NCBI GenBank assembly: GCA_012934845.2
Contig: WNNJ02001786.1
Location: 62,001 to 126,000 of the forward strand
Reading direction: 5' to 3'
Source: Pomphorhynchus laevis
Lineage: Eukaryota; Acanthocephala; Palaeacanthocephala; Echinorhynchida; Pomphorhynchidae
Length of the DNA: 64,000 nucleotides
The notes below the pieces were generated by a model that was not told the DNA's origin, ran no database searches, and saw only the letters and a program-made list of their open reading frames with translations. The translations under genes were made by a program, and so were the position numbers. This document shows positions 43,949 to 56,342 of this stretch, in pieces; the stretch's first letter is position 1; each line of letters opens with the position of its first letter.

Positions 43949-45355
43949 TATTATACAAATATTTTTATTATAAAATTTTATACAATTTTATACAATTATT
44001 TTAAAATTTTTAAATTGACACAATTTCTTTAAAGGTATAAATCAATTTTTATCTATACCATTCGTCTAAATGTAAAAATCGATTTATTTACCCTTTAATT
44101 ATATGAAATAAAATAAATAATAGAAATCAACAGAAAACTCTTAAGTGGAAAATAGTGTTCTCATCTTCCTCGACTTCACCGCCTTCGACATGGACATTAT
44201 TATTTATAATAATCTAATCAATCCATTGATTAGATTCTACATTAGTCCATTGAATCATTTGGTTTTAAGCTTTAAATTGAAAGTTTTTCGTTCCATTTCG
44301 AATGGAATTTTGATAGTAGCAAAATTTAAAATTTATCGTGTGATAAATTCTGGTGCTAGCGATAAATTAACGATTTCACCTGAATTAGAAATTTGTAGTA
44401 TCTAAGCTGAAACTAGGGGCTAAAGCTTTAAACCTAAAGCTTTAAACAGAAAGCTAAAGTTTTCTGTTTTTTTTAGCAGAAATGTAATATTAATAATAAG
44501 TAATATTTAATAATAAGTAATAAATATTAATTATTATTAAATGAAACGATTAATTATTAAATTATTATTACTTATTATGCTGATTAAATTAAAATAGAAT
44601 TAAAAATTTGAATTTGTATAAAAAAATGTTTGTATAAAAATTAAAAAGATCGACATTTCAATGATGTCACTAGTAGTTGAATCTGGGCACTGATTAATAT
44701 ATGGTATTCATGAAAATTGCACTTTATTTTCCAAAAGAAACGGTCTATTACATTTCTACTATACCGACCTGTCATTTTTTACTTTGCCTATAAATTAAAA
44801 GTTATTCGCAATAATACTGAATTTATCACGATAAACTTATTCCTTGTGGCAGAAAGTCAAGTTGACTAGCAAAATTTTGTGGAAATATTTTATTTATTAG
44901 AAATATAATGTCAACAATCAGACAGTTGACGATTAGAATTTTCCAAGTACTTCTTATTAGATAATTTTCGAATGTGGGGACACATGAAAGATAATTTATA
45001 TGTAAGAAACCCATTCGCATTACACTGTACGAAGACTGTCAATTTTTAAGAGGGATTTTAGTATGTATTATATAAATTCGTAGACAAATAAATGAATTGA
45101 AGTTCGGTAATTTTCACTATTTTTAAATTACATAGGAACAAAAGGTTTCTGAACAAATATTGTATATGACTATCCGAATCGTAATTTTCGTCGACTAATT
45201 ACTAATTACAAGAGAATAAAAAATTATAATTGAAATAAAAATTGACAATTAGAGTAACTGGAACTTAATTTTTGTTATAAAAACGTAAATGCATATTTGT
45301 ATAAATATTTTTTCATTTAACCATCATTAAAGGAAAAATTGTCATTTTAGTATAG
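43949..45355. other. AT-rich stretch
   Basis: Near 44150-44190 an open frame contains VLIFLDFTAFD, faintly like RT motif A, but nothing else supports a retroelement. The tail of this stretch holds only AT-rich sequence and short repeats (CTAAAGCTTTAAAC near 44420-44440). Confidence 0.3.
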
Positions 45356-45610
45356 AGGTCGAAATAGGAATAGATGACGAAACCTAATAACATAGTTGTG
45401 CTTCCTTATAACTTCTAATCTTTATTATGATATATCCTATACAATTTATTAGTCAATTCGTAAAAATTGATTATTATTTCTAATTTCAATTTTTTGTCTC
45501 CGCTGCTATGTTGGATCCAGGAATAGTAGCCAAAACCTGATAACATAATAGTTCCTCCTGATGACCTCTAATCCTTATATTAATACATTGTATTTTACTT
45601 AAAAGTTATT
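45356..45610 (+). repeat. PLE family-C terminal repeat, two diverged pieces
   Basis: 45379-45470 is a degraded copy (GACGAAACCTAATAACATAG). 45493-45600 matches family C better (CTGCTATGTTGG, AAAACCTGATAACATA, TCCTGATGACCTCTAATCC). They show the same order and spacing as at 34.25 kb. Confidence 0.7.
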
Positions 45611-48600
45611 TAAATTTTTACAAATCACCGTTCATTACGAATACATTTTAAGAATATAGCTAATTATAAAATAACTTTGAAGATCTATATAAAATCTTTA
45701 GTGTTATTTATCATTATTTTTTTTAATTCATATATTGTATGACATACTAGAATCATTTAACTGATCTAATCGTTTTGTAATTACTTACAGAATTACCTAA
45801 TCTGAAAAAGTATTTTATGTTCATAATTGATAGATAGGTTTTTCATCTTTACTTTTTATAACTTAATGTTATAAAAAGTACTTTTAATGTTATATTTTTC
45901 ATCATAACTTAATATTAATTGTGCGAGTACTCAAAGTTATATATATGAAAGATATATAGGCATATCTTTCATAATTGAAAGATACGTTTTTGTCACTATC
46001 ATATAATGTTTCATTATTCGTGGGTTTAAAGTTTAAATATAAAATTATCATACGTCATTTAATAATAATTCTTAGACAATTATCTAGCAGACTAAATGTT
46101 TAACAGTTGACGTATTATCTAAAACTAATTATAGCACAAGCTTAAATAATTAACAATTTCTAAACTTATCAAATTTAAAATCAACATAGCAATAATCTAA
46201 AATTAAATATATTTCCCAAATACTTTTATTTAATCATATTTCTGATATTTACAATGCATTTTCTAATTAAATATTACTGATCAATGAATAAGCAAGTAGA
46301 CGTTACTTATCTTAATATAAGTAAATATTACTTATATTTAGTTAATATAAAAATATGTATATAGCATGTATTGTGACATAGCTGTATGCACAGGTAAAGT
46401 TGACTGGTATGTTAATTAGGTTTTATGTGATGAAGCTGTTTCTCGAGATTATTAAATCAGTTGTTACTTCCTAAATTTTTTTTTTCAATTAATCCACTTT
46501 TTTATTTGGTTCGTTTGTAAGATGTCTGGAATGTAAATATCGATTTAAATATGACCAATTTGCATAAATACCATTGATGCAAACGTATAACAAAATTACT
46601 TTGGTGTGTTAGCAACATATTTTCTGGATAACGAATCTATGAAAAAAACTAAGATTCATAAAGATGTGAATAAAGCCAATGTCTGTGAATTGATTAAACT
46701 AGCAGGTAGTCTCATTCAATATCATATATATTTCTAATAATAACTAGTATGATGGTATTATTTAACTATATATATATGATAAATGTGAATCACAATAATG
46801 CAGCAGGCTAATCTCTGATATAGATAAAAAACTAAGACATGAATTTCAACATGGACTAAGACAATTTGTATTACATCCGATTTTAATCTTGGATTTTAAC
46901 TTTAATTTATTTAATGTTTTTAACTTTACTAAATAAACGGGCCTTTATTTTCCTAACCTATTCAGATTGAATACATGAACAAAGTTAGTATTCGATTGGT
47001 AAATACTGAGTGATGATGTTTTATCCATTTAACATGCTAATTCTTTGTTTATAATTGCAAGGTGAGGATTTTTAAATCGTTAAACATAACGTCTTTTATT
47101 GAATCCGACGCTAAAGAGCAAAGATATTTTCATGATTTCATTAAAAAATTTGATTGATCAATAATTTTTACATCAAATGCTAGTTGTAACAACATTTTTG
47201 TTGGTAACTACGCAAGTATTTGCTGCTTCTAAAAATAGTCGGAACATTTTTACTCTTCTAATAAATATTTTGTTATTAAGCATTCAAGAATCCGATGGAT
47301 TATTAGAAAAACGATTTCCTCTTTTGTAACATATTTCTTTGTTCAATTATTAATCTTTAATTCTTTTCTTTAATTCTTATGACACTAATCCTTGAGCAAT
47401 AAAACATTGCTGCTAAACTGTAAATTTTCTGTCAAACTTATGTTTCCCATTTTTTGTTTAAATGTTTTGCTTAATAATTTTTATAATTGCTACCCCAGTA
47501 TCGCAGCCATGTGTAGAAACAGCAATTTTTACAATAAATATCTTCTGTTAAGAAATAGTGGCTAGAAAAACACGACATTTTTAACTTAAAAATTGGAATA
47601 GTAAAGGTAAAAATATGTTAAAAATCAATTTTTCTATTTGGTAAAACTCAAAAGATAATAATCTTTTAAGACTACATAACTCTGTCAAATTCGTCTGCTA
47701 GTAGCACATACTCGCGCATGAACGAATTGTAAACGGTAATTATTTTCATAAAAATATTTTTAAACCTTGAACTCAAAAATTTGTTTAGGTTGGAATCATT
47801 AATTATATCGATCCAATTTCAACTAGGTACTATTTTTTTAAATTATATGACGGGCAAAAATCTTTTTGAAAGTGACAGTAAAAGATGTAGTGAATATTGT
47901 ATTTTAATAAACACTTAATACAATATTAGTTTATCAACTTTCTATACGAATACAATATCAGCTTATTAAATAATTGATTGATTTTGTTGAAATACTTACA
48001 TCTCTACAATAGATTACTTTGTTAATCTTAAGAACTTTAAAACTTTATTAATCAACATTTATTAATACTTTTAAAAAATTAATAAATATTTAAATCATTA
48101 TTTATATTTATGTATTATTTATAAATACTGTTCATTTAATAATATATTCAATTAATAGATATATTTTTATATAACAAATTTTAACATGTTATTTATATTA
48201 ATGTAAACAGTTAGTTAATATAGCACACATATAAGAACGTGCATAAAATTTATATGCAAGGTATCAGATACTATAAGTTAACGTAATATATTATATTGTT
48301 TTATAGTAATATATTATTGTGTATACTCATAGAGTATTATATTACTGGTACAACTGAAATTATAATTTTAACAAAATAGTTTACATCCCTATAAATTCAA
48401 CAAAAAATTCTAAGCTATATAATTCTAAGCTATATATCTAAGTAAATATATATCCAAATAATTCTAAGCTATATATCTTAGGCTGGTGGTAGCAGCCAGT
48501 CTTGCTAAAAGAATGTCATTTCTCTACAAAGAAGACAAACTTTCTCTTGTATTTATATTTTTTAAAATTAGCTATATAATGTAACATGTGAAAATAGTAA

Positions 48601-49734
48601 CAACAACCAAGGTCAAAAATGTAACTATTTTCAAAAGAAAAATCAAAAATCAAGAATAAAATCGGTCATTAAAATTATTTTTGACTTTTGTAGTCATCAG
48701 TACAGCATATGATTGATTTTTTAAACCAAAAATTAATTTTGATTTTTAACAAATTGATAAATTATTCAATTTTAATGATAGTTAATTTGAGAGAGTAGAA
48801 ATAAAGTTAGAATCATATATTTCCAAACAAAGACGTACAGACTTTATGGTTGTATAAAAGGTTTGTTTAAAGTAATTATGTATGACGTCATACTTAATTA
48901 AGTATGACGTTTCGGAACAACGTTTTAATGAGTGCATTAACTAGGAATCAATATAATTAATTAATCGTGTAAAGGGTGGTCAGGTTTAGAGCATTTTGTG
49001 ATTGAGCAGTAGAGTGGCCTATTTGCATTTAAATTATAATGAAAAGTAAATTTTTATTATACTCTGTTTTTTATAGTGTGGTTGTAAACCTATGCATATA
49101 AAATGAACAAAGTATGTAGCATTTTAAACAAGTCTTATATTCATCATTTAACTTCTGTTAGAATATTTGCTTACACTCTTATGTTGATTCGTTTTATTAT
49201 TTTAGTAGGTGTATTTATTATTTCAAAATGAGCACATGACGAAACTTTAAGTTTATCTTATGAAAAAGCGTGTACGAGTATTCAACGAATAAGTTAAACA
49301 CATTTCAATCTTTAAGCATAGTATATTTACGTCAGATAAAATTAAAGACTCATTTTCAGACAGGTATCTTCTATTGGTAACGCTATGCAACTGTGTTGTC
49401 AATAATGAGAAAATAAAGGAAGTTGAATGTCTTTGCACTATAATCATTTGAGCTATATTTTTAAACGTAAAGAAGGGTAACAGAAATGGTTCACTTAAGA
49501 ATTGCATTTACTCAATATTTTCACAGGTAGATAAATAGTAAAATTATAAATCTGTCACTGTATAAAGAATTATCGGTAACAGAATTAAAAGTTTTAATAA
49601 TTTATTAATTATATAAATTTTTATATAAAATTTATATAATTTTATAATTTTTATTACTTACTTTTAATAAAAAAAATAGAATTCGTGTATTGGGACTTTT
49701 GCACTTTTCGTGTTTAAAATATATATCGATATGG
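45611..49734. other. AT-rich non-coding stretch
   Basis: No gene supported in about 4.1 kb. A tandem-like TCTAAGCTATATA segment is repeated near 48415-48480. A minus-strand frame at 49253-49507 and a plus-strand frame across the same stretch have no recognisable motif. Confidence 0.3.
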
Positions 49735-49835
49735 GTTTCGAAACCTCAGTGGGTTTCAATCCCACTGAGGATCAAAACGTTGTAATAAAATAAAACACAC
49801 TTGGTCTTCTGGTTGGTTTTAATTAAACATTTTAC
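49735..49835. repeat. Hairpin-bearing short repeat (family K)
   Basis: A perfect 10-bp hairpin, CCTCAGTGGG and CCCACTGAGG with a 7-nt loop, is followed by AAAACGTTGTAATAAAATAA and CACACTTGGTCTTCTGG. The last part recurs at 56698-56745 (with GCACACTTGG). The CGTTGTAATAAAATAAA ending resembles the ends of other PLE-like repeats in the window (54.46 and 61.07 kb). Confidence 0.65.
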
Positions 49836-52189
49836 AAATACATATGAAAGTATCCATGATGGATCCCAACCCGCAGCTAGAAAATCAACACCTTATATAT
49901 ATGAGGATACGGCACAATAGTTGCTACGCATTGTATATATATACTAATTACTAATTAGCTGATTGAACAAAATCTTAAAGTAATCGAACATTTTAGTAAA
50001 ATAAGTAAATAATTAAATTATAAACTGAATCAAATTTTTTAAGTTGTATCATTAACGATGAACAACTGATGTTCTTTGCTTTAGCTTATATTTTATTATT
50101 TTCAGGGAGAATATACTTCCCCTTATGAACAACGGATAATAAATACTTAAAAAGTTAAAATTTGATTTGAATGCTGAATTTTGAGTGTAATTTAGATTTT
50201 GGATAGCAATCGTGTAATTTAATTTTGTAGTAACCAAGTTATAAGCGTGCACATATTTGAACACCCTTTTGTCAGGATATATAGGATATCTTTGACAATA
50301 ATTCCATTAGTTCATGAATTCCAAACCTAAGTGCAAGTTATTTAAATCAGCTAAAATTATATGAATGAAGTTACCGATATTTTATTAATATGTTCAAATG
50401 ACATTTTGTAATATAGCATTGTCTATATTTGGTAATTTTAATTAAGCATAAATGATTTTCATTAATTAATGTGAGTTTTAATTAAATGACGCTATTAAAC
50501 ATTTTGCGATGCCATATAAAGTCAGTCAATTGTGAAAAAAATTGAATAATGAATGAGCATATTGTCATTATCACAAGCCACACCATTTCACTTCACCCAG
50601 ACTGCCTATATTGTGCTATAAAAAATTAAAAATTGAAATATCTTTATCTTAAAAAAGAATTTTATTTAATTATATTTAATTATGAACATATTTAAATGTA
50701 TCTGTAGGTATCGATTAATAAAATAATTATAATTTAATTTAATTGTGCATTAATTATGAATATATAAATGTATAATTATAACTAGATTATCATATTATAT
50801 TATCATATTATATTTAAACATTAATTTTAGATTGCGTTTAACTAAATACAAGACCATAATTAACTCATATCCTAAATTTGCATATTTAGATTCATAGGAA
50901 TTTATTTATGAATAAAGGTTTGTGCATACCTAATGATGTTAAATTTTTAGTAATAATTTTTTTGATAATTATTTAAATCTAAAGTATAAACGCAATTAAT
51001 ACAAATACATTGAATTTAATTAATCTAATGCTAGATTTGTTTATAAAATTCAGACAACGACATCAACGCATATGGTATTGGATATTCAAAATGATACCGA
51101 ATGTATATACGAAGAATGTGATATTAGATAAATGAATTCCATTAATCTAGCGTACAATTCAAGCTCGATTGAGTTATAAAATAAAATTTACCCTCAAAAT
51201 AATATAAACTGATAGTAAATATTATCAGGTGTCATGAGGCAATATAAAAGTAATAATAAAATACTAAAAATAAATATACGAATAATCTTAATTTATAATT
51301 TATGAATTAATTGACTAATTAATTTATAATCTATAATTTTTAATTTAAATAGTTAAGTATAGCAGTCTGGTATGCAAGCGTTAACAGATGAATCGTAGAT
51401 ATTTGTTAATTTATTTACAAAATTTTGATGTAAATACCAGTCATTTAACATCAAGTTATTAATGATTAGAAAATTATTACTTTTGACTGATAAAACAATC
51501 AATATCTTTAACTTTTGATTATACAACTATAGCTGCAAGTAGATTTAATAGTTTTGAAAATAAAGACAAACAATTATATTACTTATAAAATTAAAGAATA
51601 TTATCGAATTTTATTTGCAACGCTCTTTCAATGCGAAATAAGACCGTTGTGTTGACTTATACGTTGTCTTCCTCAGATACCCAGTGAACGTAACAATAAC
51701 TAATACGTCATTATAAGTGTACGCAATTTTAATTGAAATTAATTTATATAATTATTTGTATAATTTAATTTATAATTTACAATCGTGATATAAACTTGTA
51801 ATTTTAAATACATATATTATTTATATGATTTACTGCATAAATTAAATATAGCAAAATTATCTAAAAGAGTAACAAATTAGTAACACTAATTTTAATAATT
51901 TGACAAATATTTTAATTTAATTTAATTTGATCAAATATTTTAATATTTAGTTTACAATTTAAATTGACTTTATCTTTGACTCAACTCAAAGATAAAGATT
52001 TAGAAGAATAGTTACAGATTAGAGTTATATCTTATTAATTTTATAATTAAAAATTCGACACATACCATTTTAATGATGAAACATCAAACATTAAATTACT
52101 TAACGGAAATGCTTGTATGTTTGAATTTATATTAGGACAGCCGGATTTTGTTACAACGATCTCAACGATAACGCTTGCTTTTCTTACAG
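49836..52189. other. AT-rich stretch upstream of the terminal exon
   Basis: No exon found. It is probably intronic to the gene whose last exon starts at 52190. The immediate upstream sequence CGCTTGCTTTTCTTACAG is a strong polypyrimidine tract and acceptor. Confidence 0.4.
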
Positions 52190-52855
52190 GTTCTCAATAA
52201 ATTAATTATGTACCCAGAGATCGATTCGGTAAAATATCTAAGTTTACAAATCAGTCGACAAGAAGAAATTAACTTATGCACTAAAACGTTTTTACGCTTA
52301 AGTAAGCCATTACTAAAGAATATTCTTGCAAAATATTTCGAATTAAATCCTCGAGCTATAAGAATTCTCGATTTCCATGGGAACGAGCTTATATGGCACA
52401 CATGGCCAAATCAATTTAACAGATTATATAATATATTCATCAAAAAGTCTAAGATTAACAATAGTTCTCTTATATCAAAATGTGCAGTTCGATTTAGGGA
52501 ACTCAAAATCGAAAACAAGCACAGCAGCAATACGCAGTCGATATATTTAAATGAAAACTTTAACACGACAGCATTCTTAGCGTTGTTTATCTTGGCGGTA
52601 AGTTTGATTTTAAGCTTACTAGTGGTTATAGGTTACTACGTTAATCGTACTACGAAACAACTTCAACGAAAGTCTTACAAAATCGGGAAGTTCTGCGGGG
52701 GAAGCAACGAGGAAACTGCATTCGTTACACTCGGAACTCCTGTAATACTAAGCAATGAACTAAATCCGACAATTATACCAAATACTAGAATGTCTAGTTG
52801 TCGTCATAAGGAAGAACATAACGCAATATACGCTAGTAGTCGAAATTGTTTATGA
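52190..52855 (+). CDS. Terminal exon of a single-pass membrane protein
   Basis: Open from the acceptor AG at 52188-52189 in phase 0 to TGA at 52853: 221 residues starting VLNKLIMYPEID. The first 135 or so residues are soluble. A single hydrophobic helix (FLALFILAVSLILSLLVVIG) precedes NRTTKQLQRK, a stop-transfer basic stretch, so the N-terminal side is probably outside and the last 60 residues cytoplasmic. An NFNTT glycosylation-type site adjoins the membrane. The tail ends ASSRNCL. I do not recognise the family; a cadherin- or dystroglycan-like surface protein is a guess only. Upstream exons are not visible. Codon use and length make a real host exon likely. Confidence 0.7.
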   Translation, partial: VLNKLIMYPEIDSVKYLSLQISRQEEINLCTKTFLRLSKPLLKNILAKYFELNPRAIRILDFHGNELIWHTWPNQFNRLYNIFIKKSKINNSSLISKCAVRFRELKIENKHSSNTQSIYLNENFNTTAFLALFILAVSLILSLLVVIGYYVNRTTKQLQRKSYKIGKFCGGSNEETAFVTLGTPVILSNELNPTIIPNTRMSSCRHKEEHNAIYASSRNCL

Positions 52856-53036
52856 GTCACCAATTGATAAACAGCTTTATGGACAAATGAACTATTTTTA
52901 ATTTGATAATTAAAATGACTTTTGTAAATTCTCGGTTTTTGTCTTTAAAAAGAATACCAGTGCATTCATCTTTTACAAAGTCATATTCAATCACGCTATA
53001 TTCTGAATAATTATGTTCTGAATAATTTTATTTTCA

Positions 53037-53042
53037 AATAAA
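53037..53042 (+). terminator. Poly(A) signal AATAAA
   Basis: First canonical AATAAA after the stop at 52855, about 180 bp downstream, just before the 12-bp minisatellite. A plausible 3' end for the membrane-protein gene. Confidence 0.5.
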
Positions 53043-53240
53043 TCATCCAGTTAATCATCCAGTTAATCATCCAGTTAATCCTCCAGTTTATCTTACTGTT
53101 AAACCTCCAGTTAATTCTCCATCAAATGTCCTCCATTAAATCCTTCAGTAAACTCTCCCGTTAAATCCTTCAGTAAATCCTCTAGAAAATTCTCAAGTAA
53201 AGCCTTCAGTAAATCCTCCATCAAATCTTCCAGTAATACA
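53041..53240. repeat. Minisatellite, 12-bp unit
   Basis: About 16 units of the form ATCCAGTTAATC, the first three perfect and the later ones drifting (CTTCAGTAAATC, CTCCATCAAATC), with a few 13-14-bp units. Non-coding. Confidence 0.85.
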
Positions 53241-53249
53241 TTCAGCGTA

Positions 53250-54332
53250 TCTTCTAAGCGGACTCGATTCCGCTGCTTCCCAAGTCTTCCTGGAAATTGG
53301 CAGTCGTAAATATCCGTTCTCTTCGTAACAAGGTTGATTCAGTATATGATATTTTTCTTCATAAATCTTTGGATGTTTTGTGTTCAACCAAATCTTGACA
53401 CGTTAATCAGAATGATTACTCTATTAAACGCCTCCGCTCTTTAAACCCCTCTGTGGTTGATAAGGCTCGTCAACTACCTATTAGTTTAAACAGATCAATT
53501 AAACACGGTGGCCACGTCACTATCGTGAAACATAGTTATACTCTAAGTGTATAACTTCAAAACGCCTCCAGTGTAATTCTTTCAAAACTTCTCAGACTTT
53601 CTTTTGCACTTGACTCCTCCGTTTATCGTAAACAATTCTTTGCTCTTCGTCGTTCGCATTGACAACTTCAGCGGTCTAAGGCCCAGTTTTTGGCGAAACA
53701 AACTGGCTTCCGCTAGTGACTCTCGAACTAAATGGAAAACTCTCAATTCTCTACTTTCTCGTTCCTATGTCATCTCCACTCTTGATCCTTCTCAATTCTC
53801 CAATTACCCAATTTCAAAAATCAAATTATCTTATCGATTCGATCATTGACATTCCAAAACTTGTTGTTTCCCATCTATTCGTATCCATAAACACTTTTAC
53901 GTTATGCGGTATATGAAAATGAGGTATCTTGCATTCTAATTTCGTTAACCCGTATATCCTCTTACGACTATCACATCCCTACTCTAATTCTCAAATTGTT
54001 GTCCACTGACATTACCAGCCTCTTTAACTGGTGGATCCTGAATTGAATATTTCATGTTCTTTCAAAAGCAGCCATTGTTCGCCCTCAACTTAGAAAGACA
54101 TTTCTCGACCGCCCTCTTCCTTCATTTTATCGCACAATAACAATTTTATCATCAACCTTATCTGAAATTCTTAAACACCTTATCTTAGATCAGATCAACA
54201 TGTATCTCTCTTCATCGCAGTTCTACCCTTCTTTTCAATCTGCTTTCCGCTCCAATCATTCCACAAAACAAGCACGACATAAAGTATTTTCTGATCTGCA
54301 CTCCGATCGTGACAAAGGACTTTGTAATGTCG

Positions 54333-54333
<1 letters not shown>
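53250..54333 (+). mobile_element. CR1-like LINE fragment: endonuclease to start of RT
   Basis: Plus strand, several frames. Endonuclease start: SLRNKVDSVYDIFLHKSLDV near 53320-53400. Linker: FFALRRSH...RSKAQFLAKQ near 53638-53705, matching family 2 at 12000. RT entry: PSFQSAFRSNHSTK near 54230-54270. It stops at the (TA)n tract at 54334. Related to, but distinct from, family 2. A second copy of the endonuclease start lies inverted at 56545-56690. Confidence 0.7.

Positions 54334-54401
<68 letters not shown>
54334..54401. repeat. (TA)n microsatellite 1
   Basis: About 34 TA dinucleotides without interruption, directly truncating the LINE fragment. Confidence 0.95.
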
Positions 54402-54405
<4 letters not shown>

Positions 54406-54447
54406 GAATACAAAAGGTAGAAGCAGGAAAAGCAGTAGTTAGTTTTT

Positions 54448-54483
54448 CTTATTTATTACGTTTCGGCTTAACGCCTTCGTCAG
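54448..54483 (-). ncRNA. Hammerhead-like motif beside a PLE fragment
   Basis: On the minus strand: CTGACGA, A, GGC-loop-GCC, GAAAC, then GTAATAAATAAG. CUGANGA and GAAA flank a short stem in hammerhead order, with one extra base before the stem. This form (CTGACGAAGGC...GCCGAAACG) is one I associate with PLE ends. No stem I or cleavage site could be assigned. Confidence 0.45.
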
Positions 54484-54676
54484 AAAAAGTACAAGCACAG
54501 AAACAGAAAACAGAATCATATTTATAACATGAAATGGTATGGGAAGAATTCATGGTGGATTTTGTTCTTTTACAAATTTGTAAGTGTTTGCAGTGTTCAG
54601 CATTTTAACGGTCATCAATTGACCAATCCAAAAATTTTCTCGTTGTTTTCGTCGTCAAGATCACCTTCCAATACGT

Positions 54677-54922
54677 CAGTACGTTGGTGAGACTTCGAGG
54701 GCGTTGAAAGATCGCTTAACAAATAGGCGTGCGGATATAAAATCATGTAAACTTAAAAGAAATTTGAGCGATAATAAAAAATATAACACTGATGGTGTAG
54801 TTGAGCATTATGCCAGTTTTCCGTCTCATACATTCGTTACAACTATATTGGAAGGTGATCTTCTTGACGACGAACGACGAGCAGTATTACGTCGATCAGC
54901 AGGGATGGATTATAAACATTTC

Positions 54923-54928
<6 letters not shown>
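54677..54928 (+). pseudogene. PLE GIY-YIG endonuclease fragment
   Basis: Plus-strand frame QYVGETSRALKDRL...RRADIKS, then VVEHYASFPSHTF, up to the second (TA)n tract. YVGETxRxLxxRLxxH is the second half of the GIY-YIG core of Penelope-like elements. The N-terminal half is missing. It belongs to a different PLE lineage from the fragment at 27 kb (YVGET versus YIGKT). Confidence 0.65.

Positions 54929-54999
<71 letters not shown>
54925..54999. repeat. (TA)n microsatellite 2
   Basis: About 37 TA dinucleotides, followed by imperfect AT repeats to about 55047 where element B begins. Confidence 0.95.
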
Positions 55000-55004
<5 letters not shown>

Positions 55005-55185
55005 ATATATATATTTTTCTTCAATGCGTAACAACTATATATATAATTTAAAAGCTGAATGGTTCACACTGTTCTCCAGGAGCTTACAAGCTACAGTTGT
55101 ATAATCAAGAATTTTGCCAAAAACCGGAGTTCGATTACAAGCAGAGCAGACTTCGTTATCACTCCTAGACGATCTGATGGTAGCC

Positions 55186-55233
55186 GGCAGCACTCATCAG
55201 TAGGGTGAACTACCATCAGTCGTTTCGGCTGCC
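55186..55233 (-). ncRNA. Element B structured motif, unit 1
   Basis: Minus strand: GGCAGC (P1), C, GAAAC, GA, CTGATGGTAG (P2), then CTGATGAG, GCTGCC (P1'), GG and, just outside this span, CTACCATCAG (P2'). P1 (6 bp) and P2 (10 bp) interleave as a pseudoknot. GAAAC to CTGATGA spacing is 22 nt. Confidence 0.5.
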
Positions 55234-55542
55234 TTGTGATATATTGAAAAGGCATCTCCGAGAATTCGCTGACGTGGTAGCATCAGCATAGCCTCTTTAA
55301 GCAAACCACGTGCTTTCCGGATCATCCTAATTTAATCGGCAGGACATTTTATTGCTGTCGTTGGTTGTTTTCTAACAGGATCCTTTAAGGATACATTTTT
55401 ATAATTTAAGAGCTGAATGGTTCACACTGTTCTCCGGGAGCTTACAAGCTACAGTTGTATAATCAAGAATTTTGCCAAAAACCGGAGTTCGATTACAAGC
55501 AGAGCAGAATTCGTTATCACTCCTAGACGATCTGATGGTAGC

Positions 55543-55591
55543 CGGCAGCACTCATCAGTAGGGTGAACTACCATCAATCGTTTCGGCTGCC
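55543..55591 (-). ncRNA. Element B structured motif, unit 2
   Basis: Same as unit 1 except one change after GAAAC (GATTGATGG), which costs one pair of P2. Confidence 0.5.
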
Positions 55592-55984
55592 TTGTGATAT
55601 ATTGAAAAGGCATCTCCGAGAATTCGCTGACGTGGTAGCATGGGCATAGCCTCTTTAAGCAAACCACGTGCTTTCCAGATCATCCTAATTTAATCGGCAG
55701 AACATTTTATTGATGTCGTTGGTTGTTTTCTAACAAGGATCCTTTGAGGATAAATTTTTATAATTTAAGAGCTGAATGGTTCAAACTGTTCTCCGGGAGC
55801 TTACAAGCTACAGTTGTACAATCAAGAATTTTGCAAAAACCGAAGTTCGATTACAAGCAGAGCAGACTTCGTTATCACTACTAGTCGATCTGATGATCCG
55901 GAAAGCACGTGGTTTGCTTAAAGAGGCTATGCCCATGCTACCACGTCAGCGAATTCTCGGAGATGCCTTTTCAATATATCACAA

Positions 55985-56033
55985 GGCAGCCGAAACGACT
56001 GATGGTAGTTCACCCTACTGATGAGTGCTGCCG
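55985..56033 (+). ncRNA. Element B structured motif, unit 3
   Basis: Plus strand, identical in all paired positions to unit 1. Confidence 0.5.
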
Positions 56034-56342
56034 GCTACCATCAGATCGTCTAGGAGTGATAACGAAGTCTGCTCTGCTTGTAATCGAACTCCGGTTTTTG
56101 GCAAAATTCTTGATTATACAACTGTAGCTTGTAAGCTCCCGGAGAACAGTGTGAACCATTCAGCTCTTAAATTATAAAAATGTATCCTTAAAGGATCCTG
56201 TTAGAAAACAACCAACGACAGCAATAAAATTTCCTGCCGATTAAATTAGGATGATCCGGAAAGCACGTGGTTTGCTTAAAGAGGCTATGCCCATGCTACC
56301 ACGTCAGCGAATTCTCGGAGATGCCTTTTCAATATATCACAA

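Noticed and set aside
44145-44405. Frame with FLDFTAFD like RT motif A
   Set aside because: No other RT motif in any frame nearby; one short match in AT-rich DNA is not enough.
49253-49507. 84-codon minus-strand frame
   Set aside because: AT-rich composition allows frames of this length by chance; no motif seen.
53041-53240. CRISPR-like array
   Set aside because: Units are 12 bp and contiguous with no spacers; it is a minisatellite in a eukaryotic sequence.
54195-55051. Frames rich in alternating Ile-Tyr
   Set aside because: Translation of (TA)n microsatellites.
55186-55233. HDV-like ribozyme
   Set aside because: Two interleaved helices recall HDV topology, but no P3 hairpin, P4 or catalytic C region can be identified.
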